64,000 bases of DNA from Streptomyces monomycini (GTDB lineage Bacteria; Actinomycetota; Actinomycetes; Streptomycetales; Streptomycetaceae), in NCBI RefSeq assembly GCF_022271435.1, contig NZ_JAFIQY010000027.1:1-64000 (forward strand), written 5' to 3'. Both the position numbers and the translations under genes were made by a program. Below the pieces are notes generated by a model. That model saw nothing but the letters and a program-made list of their open reading frames with translations. It ran no database searches and was not told the origin of the DNA. Every line of letters begins with the position of its first letter. The first letter of the stretch is position 1. Below, one piece after another: positions 42,385-50,576 of this stretch.

Positions 42385-43358
42385 GCCGGGCCGCCGGGCG
42401 CGACGCCTCCGGCCACGACGCCTCCGGCCATGACGCCTCCGCGGCTCGCGACGCCTCCGTACGGCCGTCCGGAAGTCCTGCCCGCCCCGCACGCCGCTCC
42501 ACCCGGGCCGCCGCCACCCGCCCACCCCTCCGCTACCGCATCATCACCGCCTCACTCCTCACCGTCGCCGCGCTCTACTTCCTCACCCCCGTCTACTGGC
42601 TCACCGTCTCCGCCACCAAGAACAGCGCCGACCTCTTCGGCACCTTCGGCTTCTGGTTCGCCCACCCGCGCCCCCTGGAACACCTGCGGGACGTCCTCAC
42701 CTACGACCACGGCATCTACGTACGCTGGTTCACCAACTCGCTCCTGTACGCGGGCGTCGGCGCCCTCGCCGCCACCCTGCTCTCCGCGGCGGCCGGCTAC
42801 GCGCTCGCCAAGTTCCCGTTCCCGGGCCGCGAGGCCGTCTTCAACCTCGTCCTCGCAGGCGTCCTGATCCCCGGTACGGCCCTCGCCCTCCCCCTCTACT
42901 TCCTCTTCAGCACCATGGGCCTCGCCAACACCTACTGGGCCGTGCTCCTCCCCAGCATCGTGAGCCCCTTCGGCGTCTACCTCTGCCGGATCTACGCGGC
43001 GGCCGCCGTACCCGACGCGCTCCTGGAAGCGGCCCGCATCGACGGCGCGGGCGAGGCCCGTATCTTCGCCGGCCTGGGCCTGCGCCTGATGACCCCGGCC
43101 CTGGTCACCGTCTTCCTCTTCCAGTTCGTCCACATCTGGAACAACTACTTCCTGCCGCTGGTCATGCTCGCCGACTCCGACCTGTATCCGATCCAGCTCG
43201 GCCTGACCTCCTGGACCGGGTACGCGGACCGCCGGCCGGAGCTGTACCAGTACACGGTGGGCGGCGCGTTCCTGTCCGTACTGCCGCTGATGGTGCTGAT
43301 GACCGTCCTGCAGCGGTACTGGCGTACGGGGCTCACCGAGGGCAGCGTGAAGGCGTGA
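42381..43358 (+). CDS. Sugar ABC transporter permease 2 (MalG-like)
   Basis: The 325-aa protein has six membrane segments and the EAA loop LLEAARIDGAGEARIFAGLGLRLMTP. ATG 42381 overlaps the permease 1 stop (ATGA). The N-terminal tail has a 15-bp repeat (DASGHDASGHDAS). No ATPase gene follows; Streptomyces sugar importers commonly share the MsiK ATPase encoded elsewhere, which is the likely energiser. Confidence 0.92.
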   Translation: MSRAAGRDASGHDASGHDASAARDASVRPSGSPARPARRSTRAAATRPPLRYRIITASLLTVAALYFLTPVYWLTVSATKNSADLFGTFGFWFAHPRPLEHLRDVLTYDHGIYVRWFTNSLLYAGVGALAATLLSAAAGYALAKFPFPGREAVFNLVLAGVLIPGTALALPLYFLFSTMGLANTYWAVLLPSIVSPFGVYLCRIYAAAAVPDALLEAARIDGAGEARIFAGLGLRLMTPALVTVFLFQFVHIWNNYFLPLVMLADSDLYPIQLGLTSWTGYADRRPELYQYTVGGAFLSVLPLMVLMTVLQRYWRTGLTEGSVKA

Positions 43359-43371
43359 CAGTATCGCTGTC

Positions 43372-44121
43372 ATGACTACTCCTGACGACGCGACGACCGG
43401 CAACGGCGCGCAGCCCGTGAATGTCGCCACCGAAGCCAAGAAGGCGCTCAAGAGGGACCCCTGGGACCTCCCCGACGTGTCCGGCCTCGTCGTCGGCGTC
43501 CTCGGCGGCACCGGCGACCAGGGGCGCGGCCTGGCCTACCGGCTCGCCCGGGCCGGCCAGAAGGTGATCATCGGCTCGCGCGCGGCGGAGCGCGCCCAGG
43601 CCGCCGCCGGCGAACTGGGCCACGGCGTCGAGGGCGCGGACAACGCCGAATGCGCGCGGCGCAGCGACATCGTCATCGTCGCGGTCCCGTGGGAAGGCCA
43701 CGCCAAGACCCTCCAATTCCTCCGCGAAGAGCTGACCGGCAAACTCGTCATCGACTGCGTCAACCCGCTCGGCTTCGACAAGAAGGGCGCCTACGCGCTC
43801 AAGCCGGAGGAGGGCAGCGCCGCCGAACAGGCCGCGGCCCTGCTCCCCGACTCCCGGGTCACCGCCGCCTTCCACCACCTCTCCGCCGTCCTCCTCCAGG
43901 ACCCGGAGACCGAGGAGATCGACACCGACGTGATGGTGCTGGGCGAGTCCCGCGCCGACACCGACCAGGTCCAGGCCCTGGCCGCCCGCATCCCCGGCAT
44001 GCGCGGCGTCTTCGCCGGCCGCCTGCGCAACGCGCACCAGGTGGAGTCCCTGGTCGCCAACCTGATCTCCACCAACCGGCGCTACAAGGCGCACGCGGGG
44101 CTGCGGCTCACGGACGTGTAG
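43372..44121 (+). CDS. npdG: F420-dependent NADP+ reductase (NADPH:F420 oxidoreductase)
   Basis: The 249-aa enzyme transfers hydride between NADPH and coenzyme F420. VVGVLGGTGDQGRGLAYRLA binds NADPH and VIIGSRAAERA confers NADP preference. VIVAVPWEGHAKTL and FHHLSAVLL match the F420-site regions, and the C terminus ends AHAGLRLTDV as in the family. It lies 13 bp after the permease but is functionally unrelated, so co-transcription may be incidental. It supplies reduced F420 for other reductases. Confidence 0.93.
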   Translation: MTTPDDATTGNGAQPVNVATEAKKALKRDPWDLPDVSGLVVGVLGGTGDQGRGLAYRLARAGQKVIIGSRAAERAQAAAGELGHGVEGADNAECARRSDIVIVAVPWEGHAKTLQFLREELTGKLVIDCVNPLGFDKKGAYALKPEEGSAAEQAAALLPDSRVTAAFHHLSAVLLQDPETEEIDTDVMVLGESRADTDQVQALAARIPGMRGVFAGRLRNAHQVESLVANLISTNRRYKAHAGLRLTDV

Positions 44122-44323
44122 CCACGGGCCGGGCCGGCCTGCCGGCGCTCCTCCCTTGCCCGTATTCAGCGCTCTTCGATATCCTGCAAGGCTGTCCACT
44201 TCCGTGGAGGGCTGTGCGCCCGGTACGGCGGGCGAGGGAAGGAGCGTGATCCATGCGGTGGTTGTCCCGGCCGCCCGCCCGGACAGCCCGGGGGCACGGG
44301 CGGCGGGTTCCGGAAGGAACGCG

Positions 44324-44629
44324 ATGTCCCGTACGGACAAGACGAAACCCCTGTGGATACGCCACGCGGAACATGGCCCCCGCCCCGTCCACGACCACCG
44401 CCACGGCCCCTGCGACCTGCCGCCGCACCCGGCGCGGAGGCCCGCGGACACCCGCTGCCGGTGGGAGGACTCCGGCATGATCCTGTCCGGCTCCACCTGC
44501 TGCGCGGGCTGCCATCGCCGCGGCTGCGGCAAGGAGTGGCAGGAGTACGTCAAGGCCGGCAACCGCAGGACCCGCTACACGGGACGCCGCGAGGCGCGGC
44601 GTTACGTCACGGGAGAGCTGACCGACTGA
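44324..44629 (+). CDS. Small Cys/His-rich protein, possible zinc ribbon
   Basis: The 101-aa product has six cysteines (GPC, TRC, STCC, AGC, RGC) and several histidines in HDHRHGPCDLP and CCAGCHRRGCGKEW, suggesting a zinc-binding fold. The C terminus is basic (RRTRYTGRREARRYV). GGAAGGAACGCG precedes ATG 44324. I do not recognise a named family; similar hypothetical proteins occur in Streptomyces. It could be a regulator or RNA-binding protein. Confidence 0.65.
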   Translation: MSRTDKTKPLWIRHAEHGPRPVHDHRHGPCDLPPHPARRPADTRCRWEDSGMILSGSTCCAGCHRRGCGKEWQEYVKAGNRRTRYTGRREARRYVTGELTD

Positions 44630-44633
44630 TCAT

Positions 44634-44657
44634 GGGGGCGGCCGCCGGGCCGCCCCC
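44634..44657 (+). terminator. Hairpin terminator of the Cys-rich protein gene
   Basis: Perfect 10-base arms GGGGGCGGCC and GGCCGCCCCC (44634-44643, 44648-44657) surround a 4-base loop. It begins 5 bases after the stop codon. No T-run follows. Confidence 0.6.
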
Positions 44658-44821
44658 GCCCCACCCGGGACCCCCCCAGGCCCTCCCCACCTGGGCCCGC
44701 TGGCCTTGAGCCCCCGCCCGTACGTCCCGGCCACCGGGGCCTGAGGCCACGCCTCCGCCCCCATGGTGGACACTGGACACTGGAGGAAAACCCCCATACC
44801 CCTCGCACAGGAGCCGACCTC

Positions 44822-45019
44822 ATGCCCCGCCTCGCCGTCTTCGCCCTCGTCGTCTGCGCCCTCGCCGTCGCCGCGGCCGTCGTCTCCTTCGTCCAGGGCA
44901 GCTGGCTCGGCATCGTGTGGATCCTGATGGCGGGCATCTCCAGCAACATGGCGTGGTTCTACGTACGCAAGGCGAAGATGGACCGGGAGCGGCGGGAAGG
45001 GGCACCGGCGGCGGGCTGA
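44822..45019 (+). CDS. Small membrane protein (two TM segments)
   Basis: The 65-aa product has two hydrophobic segments (LAVFALVVCALAVAAAVVSFV and WLGIVWILMAGISSNMAWFYV) and a charged C-terminal tail. CAGGAG precedes ATG 44822. Function is unknown; it is a conserved type in Streptomyces. Confidence 0.7.
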   Translation: MPRLAVFALVVCALAVAAAVVSFVQGSWLGIVWILMAGISSNMAWFYVRKAKMDRERREGAPAAG

Positions 45020-45089
45020 GGGTTTGCCGTAGCCGCGTCAGGTGGTGATCCCCCTCGGCGCAGCGATGTGCCGTACACGCGCACAGGGA

Positions 45090-46004
45090 TCAGAGCGCAT
45101 ACGGGTCCGCGTGCACGGCGTCGTTCAGATGCTTGAGGGTGTCGCGGAGTCGCGAGGGGGCTTTCGCTGAGGTGAGCCCGTTCTGTACGGCTTCGTCCAA
45201 GAGGCGCAGGGTGCGTGCGGACGCGGTCTCGCCGACGGTAGACACTGTCCCGAGTGCCAGCTCTTCGGCGTCCCGCCATGCGTGCAGGTGCAGCAGGCAG
45301 TCCAGCAGCCGGGCAGGGGCCATGCCCCGGTGGCCGACCACGGGCCCGCCTCGCTGCTCCGTGGAGAGCTGGAGGAAGTGCACGGCGCCCGCGTGGTCGC
45401 CCGCTGTCTGGAGGGCGTGCCCGTGATGCCCGTCGATCTCGTTCGGCATGATCCACCATGACCAGGCGGGGTCGTCCGACGTGCCGTCGCACTCCAGCAG
45501 CGAGTGCGCCTTCTCGAACGTCCGGCTCGCCTGGGCCAGCTCCTCGCGGTGCCTTCCGAGCCAGCCTGCGTGCATCGCCATGTTCTGCAGAATGAGCAAC
45601 TTGATCGACCGGCCACCCGACAGCCTGGCCAGGAACAGCGCCTCACGGTTGAAGCGGCGAGCGGCGTCGTGCTGCTCGGCGTCGAAGAGGACCCAGCCGG
45701 CGACCTCGGCCAGCTCGCTCGCCGCCGACCTGATGTCTCGCTCGTACGTACTGTCGTAGTCGCCGTGCCCCAGCCGCTTGTGCACGCTCTTGAAGGTGCG
45801 CGCCGCCACCTCGGCGACGGGCATGCCCGTCAACTCGTTGTCCAGAAAGATCAGCCGCTGGGACGCCTCACGGATGGCCTGGACGTACTCGGCCCCGCGT
45901 GTCGCGTCCAGGCGCAGCAGCGGCAAGGGGTCGGGAACGTCCTCACGTTCCTGTGCATGCTCACCCCGGAAGCGGCGGACGCGAGCCCCGGTGTTTTCCG
46001 GCAT
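45090..46004 (-). CDS. TPR-type protein resembling an XRE regulator's C-terminal half, lacking the HTH
   Basis: The 304-aa product has helical TPR-like repeats (EHAQEREDVPDP..., AEVAARTFKSVHKRLGHGDY, EQHDAARRFNREALFLARLSG, LLILQNMAMHAGWLGRHREELAQA) as in C-terminal halves of Streptomyces XRE/TPR regulators, but no HTH precedes them. It diverges from the XRE-TPR regulator at 46175 and may modulate it or sense the same signal. ATG 46004 is an inferred start with weak GGAG upstream. The frame extends to 46139 over sequence of the MHEHRG remnant. Confidence 0.65.
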   Translation of the reverse strand: MPENTGARVRRFRGEHAQEREDVPDPLPLLRLDATRGAEYVQAIREASQRLIFLDNELTGMPVAEVAARTFKSVHKRLGHGDYDSTYERDIRSAASELAEVAGWVLFDAEQHDAARRFNREALFLARLSGGRSIKLLILQNMAMHAGWLGRHREELAQASRTFEKAHSLLECDGTSDDPAWSWWIMPNEIDGHHGHALQTAGDHAGAVHFLQLSTEQRGGPVVGHRGMAPARLLDCLLHLHAWRDAEELALGTVSTVGETASARTLRLLDEAVQNGLTSAKAPSRLRDTLKHLNDAVHADPYAL

Positions 46005-46088
46005 GACTCCATAGTGGCCGACACGCGGCCGGCAAGAGGCCGACACGGGGCGGGCGTTGTGCGTGGCGCGGCGGCGACAGGTTGTCCC

Positions 46089-46166
46089 ATGCACGAACAC
46101 CGAGGCGCCCTCGGTCCACCCGTCCTCCACCACGGGCAAGAGCCCCTACCCTGGTGCCAGAGGTAG
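46089..46166 (+). pseudogene. Truncated copy of the small protein encoded at 47511 (or leader peptide)
   Basis: ATG 46089 opens a 25-aa frame starting MHEHRGALG and ending at TAG 46164-46166. About 40 bases around it match the start of the gene at 47511 (MNEHRGTLD), including the preceding TGTCCC. Everything after about residue 12 has diverged. It looks like a decayed duplicate. It sits just upstream of the XRE regulator and might alternatively act as a leader peptide. Confidence 0.45.
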
Positions 46167-46174
46167 GTGATGCC

Positions 46175-47416
46175 ATGTCTCCGGAGATCTCGTCCAACCT
46201 CCGCAAACACCGCCGTCGCCTGGGGTGGAGCCAGGAGCGGCTGGCCGAGGCGGCCGGAGTCTCCCCGGGCACCGTACGCAAGCTGGAGCAGGGCGGCGTG
46301 GCCCGCGTCGAAACGCTGGCGCAGCTCGCGGAAGCCCTGAACGTCGACACAGCGGCACTGTTCGCCCCGCCTGCCAGCCCCGAACCCATACGTGACGACG
46401 GCCCCAGCCGCCAGCAGCTGCTGGATCTCCGCCGCCACTTGATGCCGCCCGTCGGGCTCTTCGACGCGACCGGGCCGCCCGAAGAAGGCGTGGCCCGCGG
46501 CGTGCTGCTCCAGGACATCGACGAAGCACACGCCCTCTACCAAGCCGACCGCTACGACTCGGTCGCGCGCCGGCTGCCCGGCATCCTCTCCGTTGCCGGA
46601 GGGAGTGTGCGCGCGGCCGACGGAGATGATCAGCGGCGCCAGGCACTGGTGACCCGTGCCCGCGCCTTGTTCCTTACGGGCAAGTACTTGACCCAGGTCC
46701 GGCAGTACGACCTGGCGTACCAAGCGCTGGTCGCAGGCATCCGGGACGCCCGGGAGATCGGAGCGACGCCCACAGCCGCCGTCGGCGTCATCGGCATGTG
46801 CTGGCTCCTGCTGCGACAGGACCGCTTCGCCGAATGCGCAGACCTGGCGTCGGACACCGCCGACGCGGTGGAGCCCAGGATCTCGAAGGCGACGCCGGAG
46901 GAGCTGGCCGTCTGGGGCGAACTGCTGCTCCGCGTCGCCGCCGCTGCCGTACGCAACAACCGGAAGGCGGAGGCGAAGGACGCCCGCAGAATGGCCGCCA
47001 CCGCCGCACAGGCCATCGGCCGCGAACATATCGACTTCCGGACCCACTGGGGACCGTTCGGACCGGCCACGGCGGAGATCAAGGTCATCGAAGACCTGTC
47101 ACTGAAGGGGGACGCGCGGGGCGTCCTGCGGCGAGCGGACACCGGGCCCCTCCACCCCGACAGCCTCAAGGCACACGGCACTCCCACCAGCAATGTGTGG
47201 GGCCGCTACCGGCTGGACGTCGCCCAGGCCCACAGCCGGAGCGGTGCTCACCATGACGCCACCGAGATACTCATGGGCATCTACCGGTCACACCCGGAGT
47301 GGATGCGGCATCAGCCGATGGCGCGTCGCGTGGTCGAGAAGGTGCTGAGGACTCGGATGCGCACACTCACCGCAGACATGCGAACTCTCGCCTCCCACCT
47401 GGGGGTCAACGGCTGA
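46175..47416 (+). CDS. XRE-family regulator with TPR-like sensory domain
   Basis: The 413-aa protein has an HTH at residues about 5-60 (NLRKHRRRLGWSQERLAEAAGVSPGTVRKLEQGG) and alpha-helical TPR-like repeats through the rest (ALYQADRYDSVARRLP, LTGKYLTQVRQYDLAYQALVAGI). Such SARP-like TPR regulators bind small peptides or metabolites in related systems. ATG 46175 follows AGGTAGGTG; a longer frame to 46082 overlaps the remnant above. It probably controls the small protein/methyltransferase pair downstream and the divergent TPR gene. Confidence 0.88.
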   Translation: MSPEISSNLRKHRRRLGWSQERLAEAAGVSPGTVRKLEQGGVARVETLAQLAEALNVDTAALFAPPASPEPIRDDGPSRQQLLDLRRHLMPPVGLFDATGPPEEGVARGVLLQDIDEAHALYQADRYDSVARRLPGILSVAGGSVRAADGDDQRRQALVTRARALFLTGKYLTQVRQYDLAYQALVAGIRDAREIGATPTAAVGVIGMCWLLLRQDRFAECADLASDTADAVEPRISKATPEELAVWGELLLRVAAAAVRNNRKAEAKDARRMAATAAQAIGREHIDFRTHWGPFGPATAEIKVIEDLSLKGDARGVLRRADTGPLHPDSLKAHGTPTSNVWGRYRLDVAQAHSRSGAHHDATEILMGIYRSHPEWMRHQPMARRVVEKVLRTRMRTLTADMRTLASHLGVNG

Positions 47417-47510
47417 CTACCACGTCCCGTGGTGGCTGCGTGAGCGTCCGCGCCGGACTGCTACGTGGAGTGTCTGGGCCGCGCCTGTGCGCACGCGTCA
47501 TGGTGTCCCC

Positions 47511-47825
47511 ATGAACGAACACCGAGGAACCCTCGACCGCCCCGTCCACCTGCTCGACCCCTTCGCCGGGGACATCGACCCCGCCCCCAGGGAAGGCTGC
47601 GCCCGCTGCGTCGCGGAGGGTGAGCGTCGTACCGGGGCGCGGGCCGCGGGGCTCGTCTTCGTGGCCGTGGAAGCGAGTCACGAGATCCGGCGGCACCCCC
47701 GCCACTGGCCCGCGATGAGCGGCAACCCGCAGGACGACAGCGACAGCGGCAACAAGCACGGTGGCGGCGGCTCCGACGAGGGCGGCAACACGAATGACGG
47801 CCAGGGCCCGGCGGAGGGCCGGTGA
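47511..47825 (+). CDS. Small protein with Asp/Gly/Asn-rich tail, coupled to the PIMT-like methyltransferase
   Basis: The 104-aa product has an N-terminal part MNEHRGTLDRPVHLLDPFAG followed by PREGCARC with a CxxC pair. Its C-terminal 35 residues are polar and disorder-like (PQDDSDSGNKHGGGGSDEGG then NTNDGQGPAEGR). The methyltransferase start overlaps its stop by four bases (GTGA). The tail offers several Asp-Ser, Asp-Glu and Asp-Gly steps, the substrates of PIMT chemistry. I propose it as the methyltransferase's substrate (precursor); this is inference. No typical RiPP leader motif is recognised. Confidence 0.7.
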   Translation: MNEHRGTLDRPVHLLDPFAGDIDPAPREGCARCVAEGERRTGARAAGLVFVAVEASHEIRRHPRHWPAMSGNPQDDSDSGNKHGGGGSDEGGNTNDGQGPAEGR

Positions 47826-48991
47826 CCGTGCACGACGACATGGCGGCGGGCCCGGAAAGGCTCGCCGCTGTACTCATGGAAAAGGGCACGCTGACGAGTG
47901 ACTGGCTGCCCGCGTACGAGGCCGCGCCGCGTCATCTGTTCGTGCCCGGGGTGATCTGGCCCGGGCGGGGTGGCATGAATCGGCAGGACGAGAGGGTGGT
48001 CCGCGACGAGGAGCCCGTTACGTGGTGGGCGGCCGTTTATCGGGATGCGCCGATCACCACGCAGTGGGATGACGGGGCGTATACCGGCGCCGGGAAGGGC
48101 AGGGTTCCGTCCAGCTCCAATTCCATGCCGACGATGGTCTTTTCGATGCTGGACGCGTTGGGCGTGGAAAAGGGCCACCGGGTGTTGGAGATCGGCACGG
48201 GTACGGGCTGGAACGCGGCTCTGCTGTCGCACCGGGTCGGGGCAGGGAATGTCGTGACCGTGGAGGTGGACGAAGGCAGCGCCCGGGACGCGCGGCGGCG
48301 CCTGGAGGCGGCGGGGTTCGAGCCGGTCACGGTGGTCGGGGACGGGGCCGAGGGATGCGCCGGGAGCGGCCCGTACGACCGGGTGATCGCCACGTGCTCC
48401 ATCGGCAGCGTGCCCCGCCCGTGGGTCGCGCAGACGAAGTCGGGTGGCGTCATCGTCGCTCCCTGGGGGCCGGTTTACGGAGGTGAGGCGGTGGTCCGCC
48501 TCACGGTGTCCGGGGACGGTACGGCGGCGGGCCGGTTCGTGGGGTCGTCGGCGTTCATGCGGCTCCGCGCCCAACGCGTCGGACGCGAACACGTACGGGA
48601 ATATCTCGGGGGCCGCGCGTGGCCGGCGGACGGAACGCGCAGTACGACTTCCCTTTCTCCGGAGGAAGTCGGGGACTGGCATGTCATGTTCGCCATCGGA
48701 GTGCAGGTGCCGGACGCCTTTCCGTGGAAAGAGCCGTACGCGGACGGTTCCTGCACGCTGTGGCTCCGGGACACGGCAGTCACCTCATGGGCGACGGTCG
48801 ACCACGTACCGGGGCGCCGGGAATTCGAGGTGTACCAGTACGGGCCCCGGAAACTGTGGGACGAGGTGGTCGTCGCGTACCGCTGGTGGGAGCGGCAGGG
48901 GCGGCCGGGATTCGAGCGCTTCGGGCTGACCGTGGACGGTGACGGCGAGCGGGTGTGGCTGGACTCGCCGGAGCGGCCGGTGTCCGGCTGA
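47822..48991 (+). CDS. PIMT-like (protein-isoaspartate methyltransferase family) O-methyltransferase
   Basis: The 389-aa protein has the PIMT core: N-terminal PRHLFVP, SNSMPTMVFSMLDAL, SAM motif I VLEIGTGTGWNAALL (residues about 120-134), VVTVEVDEGSA and VPRPWVAQTKSGGVIVAPWG. A C-terminal domain of about 150 residues ending GPRKLWDEVVVAY...RFGLTVDGDGERVWLD is shared with the remnant at 7537. Housekeeping PIMT is about 210 aa; this extended form resembles those encoded beside RiPP precursors, where Asp methylation leads to aspartimide. GTG 47822 is coupled to the small protein. Codon use is less GC-biased (TTT, GTT), fitting acquisition. Confidence 0.88.
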   Translation: MTVHDDMAAGPERLAAVLMEKGTLTSDWLPAYEAAPRHLFVPGVIWPGRGGMNRQDERVVRDEEPVTWWAAVYRDAPITTQWDDGAYTGAGKGRVPSSSNSMPTMVFSMLDALGVEKGHRVLEIGTGTGWNAALLSHRVGAGNVVTVEVDEGSARDARRRLEAAGFEPVTVVGDGAEGCAGSGPYDRVIATCSIGSVPRPWVAQTKSGGVIVAPWGPVYGGEAVVRLTVSGDGTAAGRFVGSSAFMRLRAQRVGREHVREYLGGRAWPADGTRSTTSLSPEEVGDWHVMFAIGVQVPDAFPWKEPYADGSCTLWLRDTAVTSWATVDHVPGRREFEVYQYGPRKLWDEVVVAYRWWERQGRPGFERFGLTVDGDGERVWLDSPERPVSG

Positions 48992-49050
48992 CCGCGTACG
49001 GACCGGTGCGGCGTGCCCCGTACGGTCACGCCGCACCCGGCTCCGCCCCT

Positions 49051-49839
49051 CTACGGCACCTGCGGCTCCCCCTGCCAGAAGCGGAACAGCTGCTGGCCGA
49101 AGTACGTGTCCCAGTTGGTGATGCCCAGGGCGCGCAGGATGGCGTCGACCGCGTCGAAGAAGACGGCGTTGACGCCGGGGATCCACAGGAGGCCGAAGAC
49201 GGCGAGCAGGCCGAACGGGGCGATGGGCTCGACCTGGCGGCGGATCTTGTACGAGAGCCAGGGTTCGATGACGCCGTAGCCGTCCAGGCCGGGGACCGGG
49301 ACGAAGTTGAGGATGGCGGCCGTGACCTGGAGGAGGGCCAGGAACGCGAGGGCGAAGCGGAACTGCTGCGGGACGCCGTCCATCGCGCCCAGCCAGAAGG
49401 GGGCGGAGACGACGGCCGCGAAGAGGATGTTCGTGAGGGGACCGGCCGCCGAGATCAGGCTGTGCCGCCAGCGGCCCCGGATGCGGCCGCGTTCGATGAA
49501 GACCGCGCCGCCCGGCAGGCCGATGCCGCCCATGATCACGAAGATCACCGGCAGCACGATGCTGAGCAGCGCGTGGGTGTACTTGAGGGGGTTGAGGGTG
49601 AGGTACCCCTTGGCGCCGATGGAGATGTCGCCGCTGTGCAGCGCCGTGCGGGCGTGTGCGTACTCGTGCAGGCAGAGCGAGACGATCCAGCCGGAGACCA
49701 CGAAGAGGAAGACGGCGAAGCCGGGGCTCGCCGCGAGGCGTCCCGTCCAGACGGCCCATCCCGACACCGCCATGACGGCGACGAGCGCGAGGAAGACCGG
49801 GCTGACGCGGCGGTCGGTGCGCTGGGCTGATGTGGTCAT
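49051..49839 (-). CDS. Site-2 protease family (M50) membrane protein
   Basis: The 262-aa polytopic protein has the zinc motif HEYAH in SLCLHEYAHARTALHSGD and a second metal-site region NFVPVPGLDGYGVI (NxxPxxxLDG). It belongs to the rhomboid-like M50B group of short zinc metalloproteases; the substrate is unknown. ATG 49839 is preceded by CAGGAG. Family members can cleave anti-sigma factors, but no such gene is adjacent. Confidence 0.9.
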   Translation of the reverse strand: MTTSAQRTDRRVSPVFLALVAVMAVSGWAVWTGRLAASPGFAVFLFVVSGWIVSLCLHEYAHARTALHSGDISIGAKGYLTLNPLKYTHALLSIVLPVIFVIMGGIGLPGGAVFIERGRIRGRWRHSLISAAGPLTNILFAAVVSAPFWLGAMDGVPQQFRFALAFLALLQVTAAILNFVPVPGLDGYGVIEPWLSYKIRRQVEPIAPFGLLAVFGLLWIPGVNAVFFDAVDAILRALGITNWDTYFGQQLFRFWQGEPQVP

Positions 49840-49995
49840 GGTGCGGGGCTCCTGGGTGTTGCCGTGGGGCTCGGTGTCGGTGTGCGTGTCGGTGTGTGAT
49901 GCCGTTACGGGCAGCCATGACCGTATCCGCGGGCGGGGCGGCCGTGCACGGAAAACGATAGGCGGCGGGCGGGAGGTTCCGGGCAGTCTGGGCCC

Positions 49996-50547
49996 ATGAC
50001 GGATACGGACGCGGTACGGACGGTGCGGGTGTTCCACCGCGACTGGGAGATGGAGTGCTGTGGCACGGCGTTCTCGGTGGGGGACGAGGTCGCGTGGCCG
50101 CTGGTCTTCGAGAGCGTTCCGGAGGCGGACGCGGCGGTCTGGGCGGACTGCCTGGACGAGCGGGGACTGCTGCGGACGGTCACGTTGCACGGCGACGCGG
50201 CGGACAAGAGGTACGGCGCGCCCCGGATCACGGGGCGGGTCCGGTCGATCCACGTGGCGATCGTGGGATACCGGGGGGCTGAGCCGGTGCCCGGTGAGCG
50301 GTGGCTGCGGCCGGTCGAGCGGTGCCCGAAGCGGTTCTCCGACCGTGTCCCGGATGGTGTGGGAGATCGGGGCGGGAGGGCGCGTACGGGGCCGGGCGCT
50401 GGGAGGGCGCATACGGGACTGGACGGCGGGAGGGCGCGTACGGGGCCGGGTGGTGGCGGGGAGAGCCGGAGCGAGGGGGCTTATCGGCGGGTCGAGCGCG
50501 GCGTCGTCGTCGAGATCGACGTGGCGTGTGCGGAGCGTGGCGCGTGA
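49996..50547 (+). CDS. DUF6578-like protein with a 27-bp internal repeat
   Basis: The 183-aa product begins VRTVRVFHRDWEMECCGTAFSVGDEVAWPL, the DUF6578-type opening with a CC pair, and has GRVRSIHVAIVGYRG. Its C-terminal third is Gly/Arg-rich, encoded by three 27-bp tandem units (50374-50454: GRARTGPGA, GRAHTGLDG, GRARTGPGG). Function is unknown. Its TGA overlaps an in-frame GTG (50544) of the AfsR-like gene, suggesting coupling. Confidence 0.75.
   Translation: MTDTDAVRTVRVFHRDWEMECCGTAFSVGDEVAWPLVFESVPEADAAVWADCLDERGLLRTVTLHGDAADKRYGAPRITGRVRSIHVAIVGYRGAEPVPGERWLRPVERCPKRFSDRVPDGVGDRGGRARTGPGAGRAHTGLDGGRARTGPGGGGESRSEGAYRRVERGVVVEIDVACAERGA
50374..50454. repeat. 27-bp tandem repeat, 3 copies, in the DUF6578-like gene
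   Basis: Units at 50374-50400, 50401-50427 and 50428-50454 start GGGAGGGCGC(G/A)TACGGG. They encode nine residues each, keep the frame and are low-complexity in all frames. Similar in-frame minisatellites occur in several neighbours. Confidence 0.9.
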
Positions 50548-50576
50548 AGCGGCCGCCCGTACAGGACAATGGGCCG

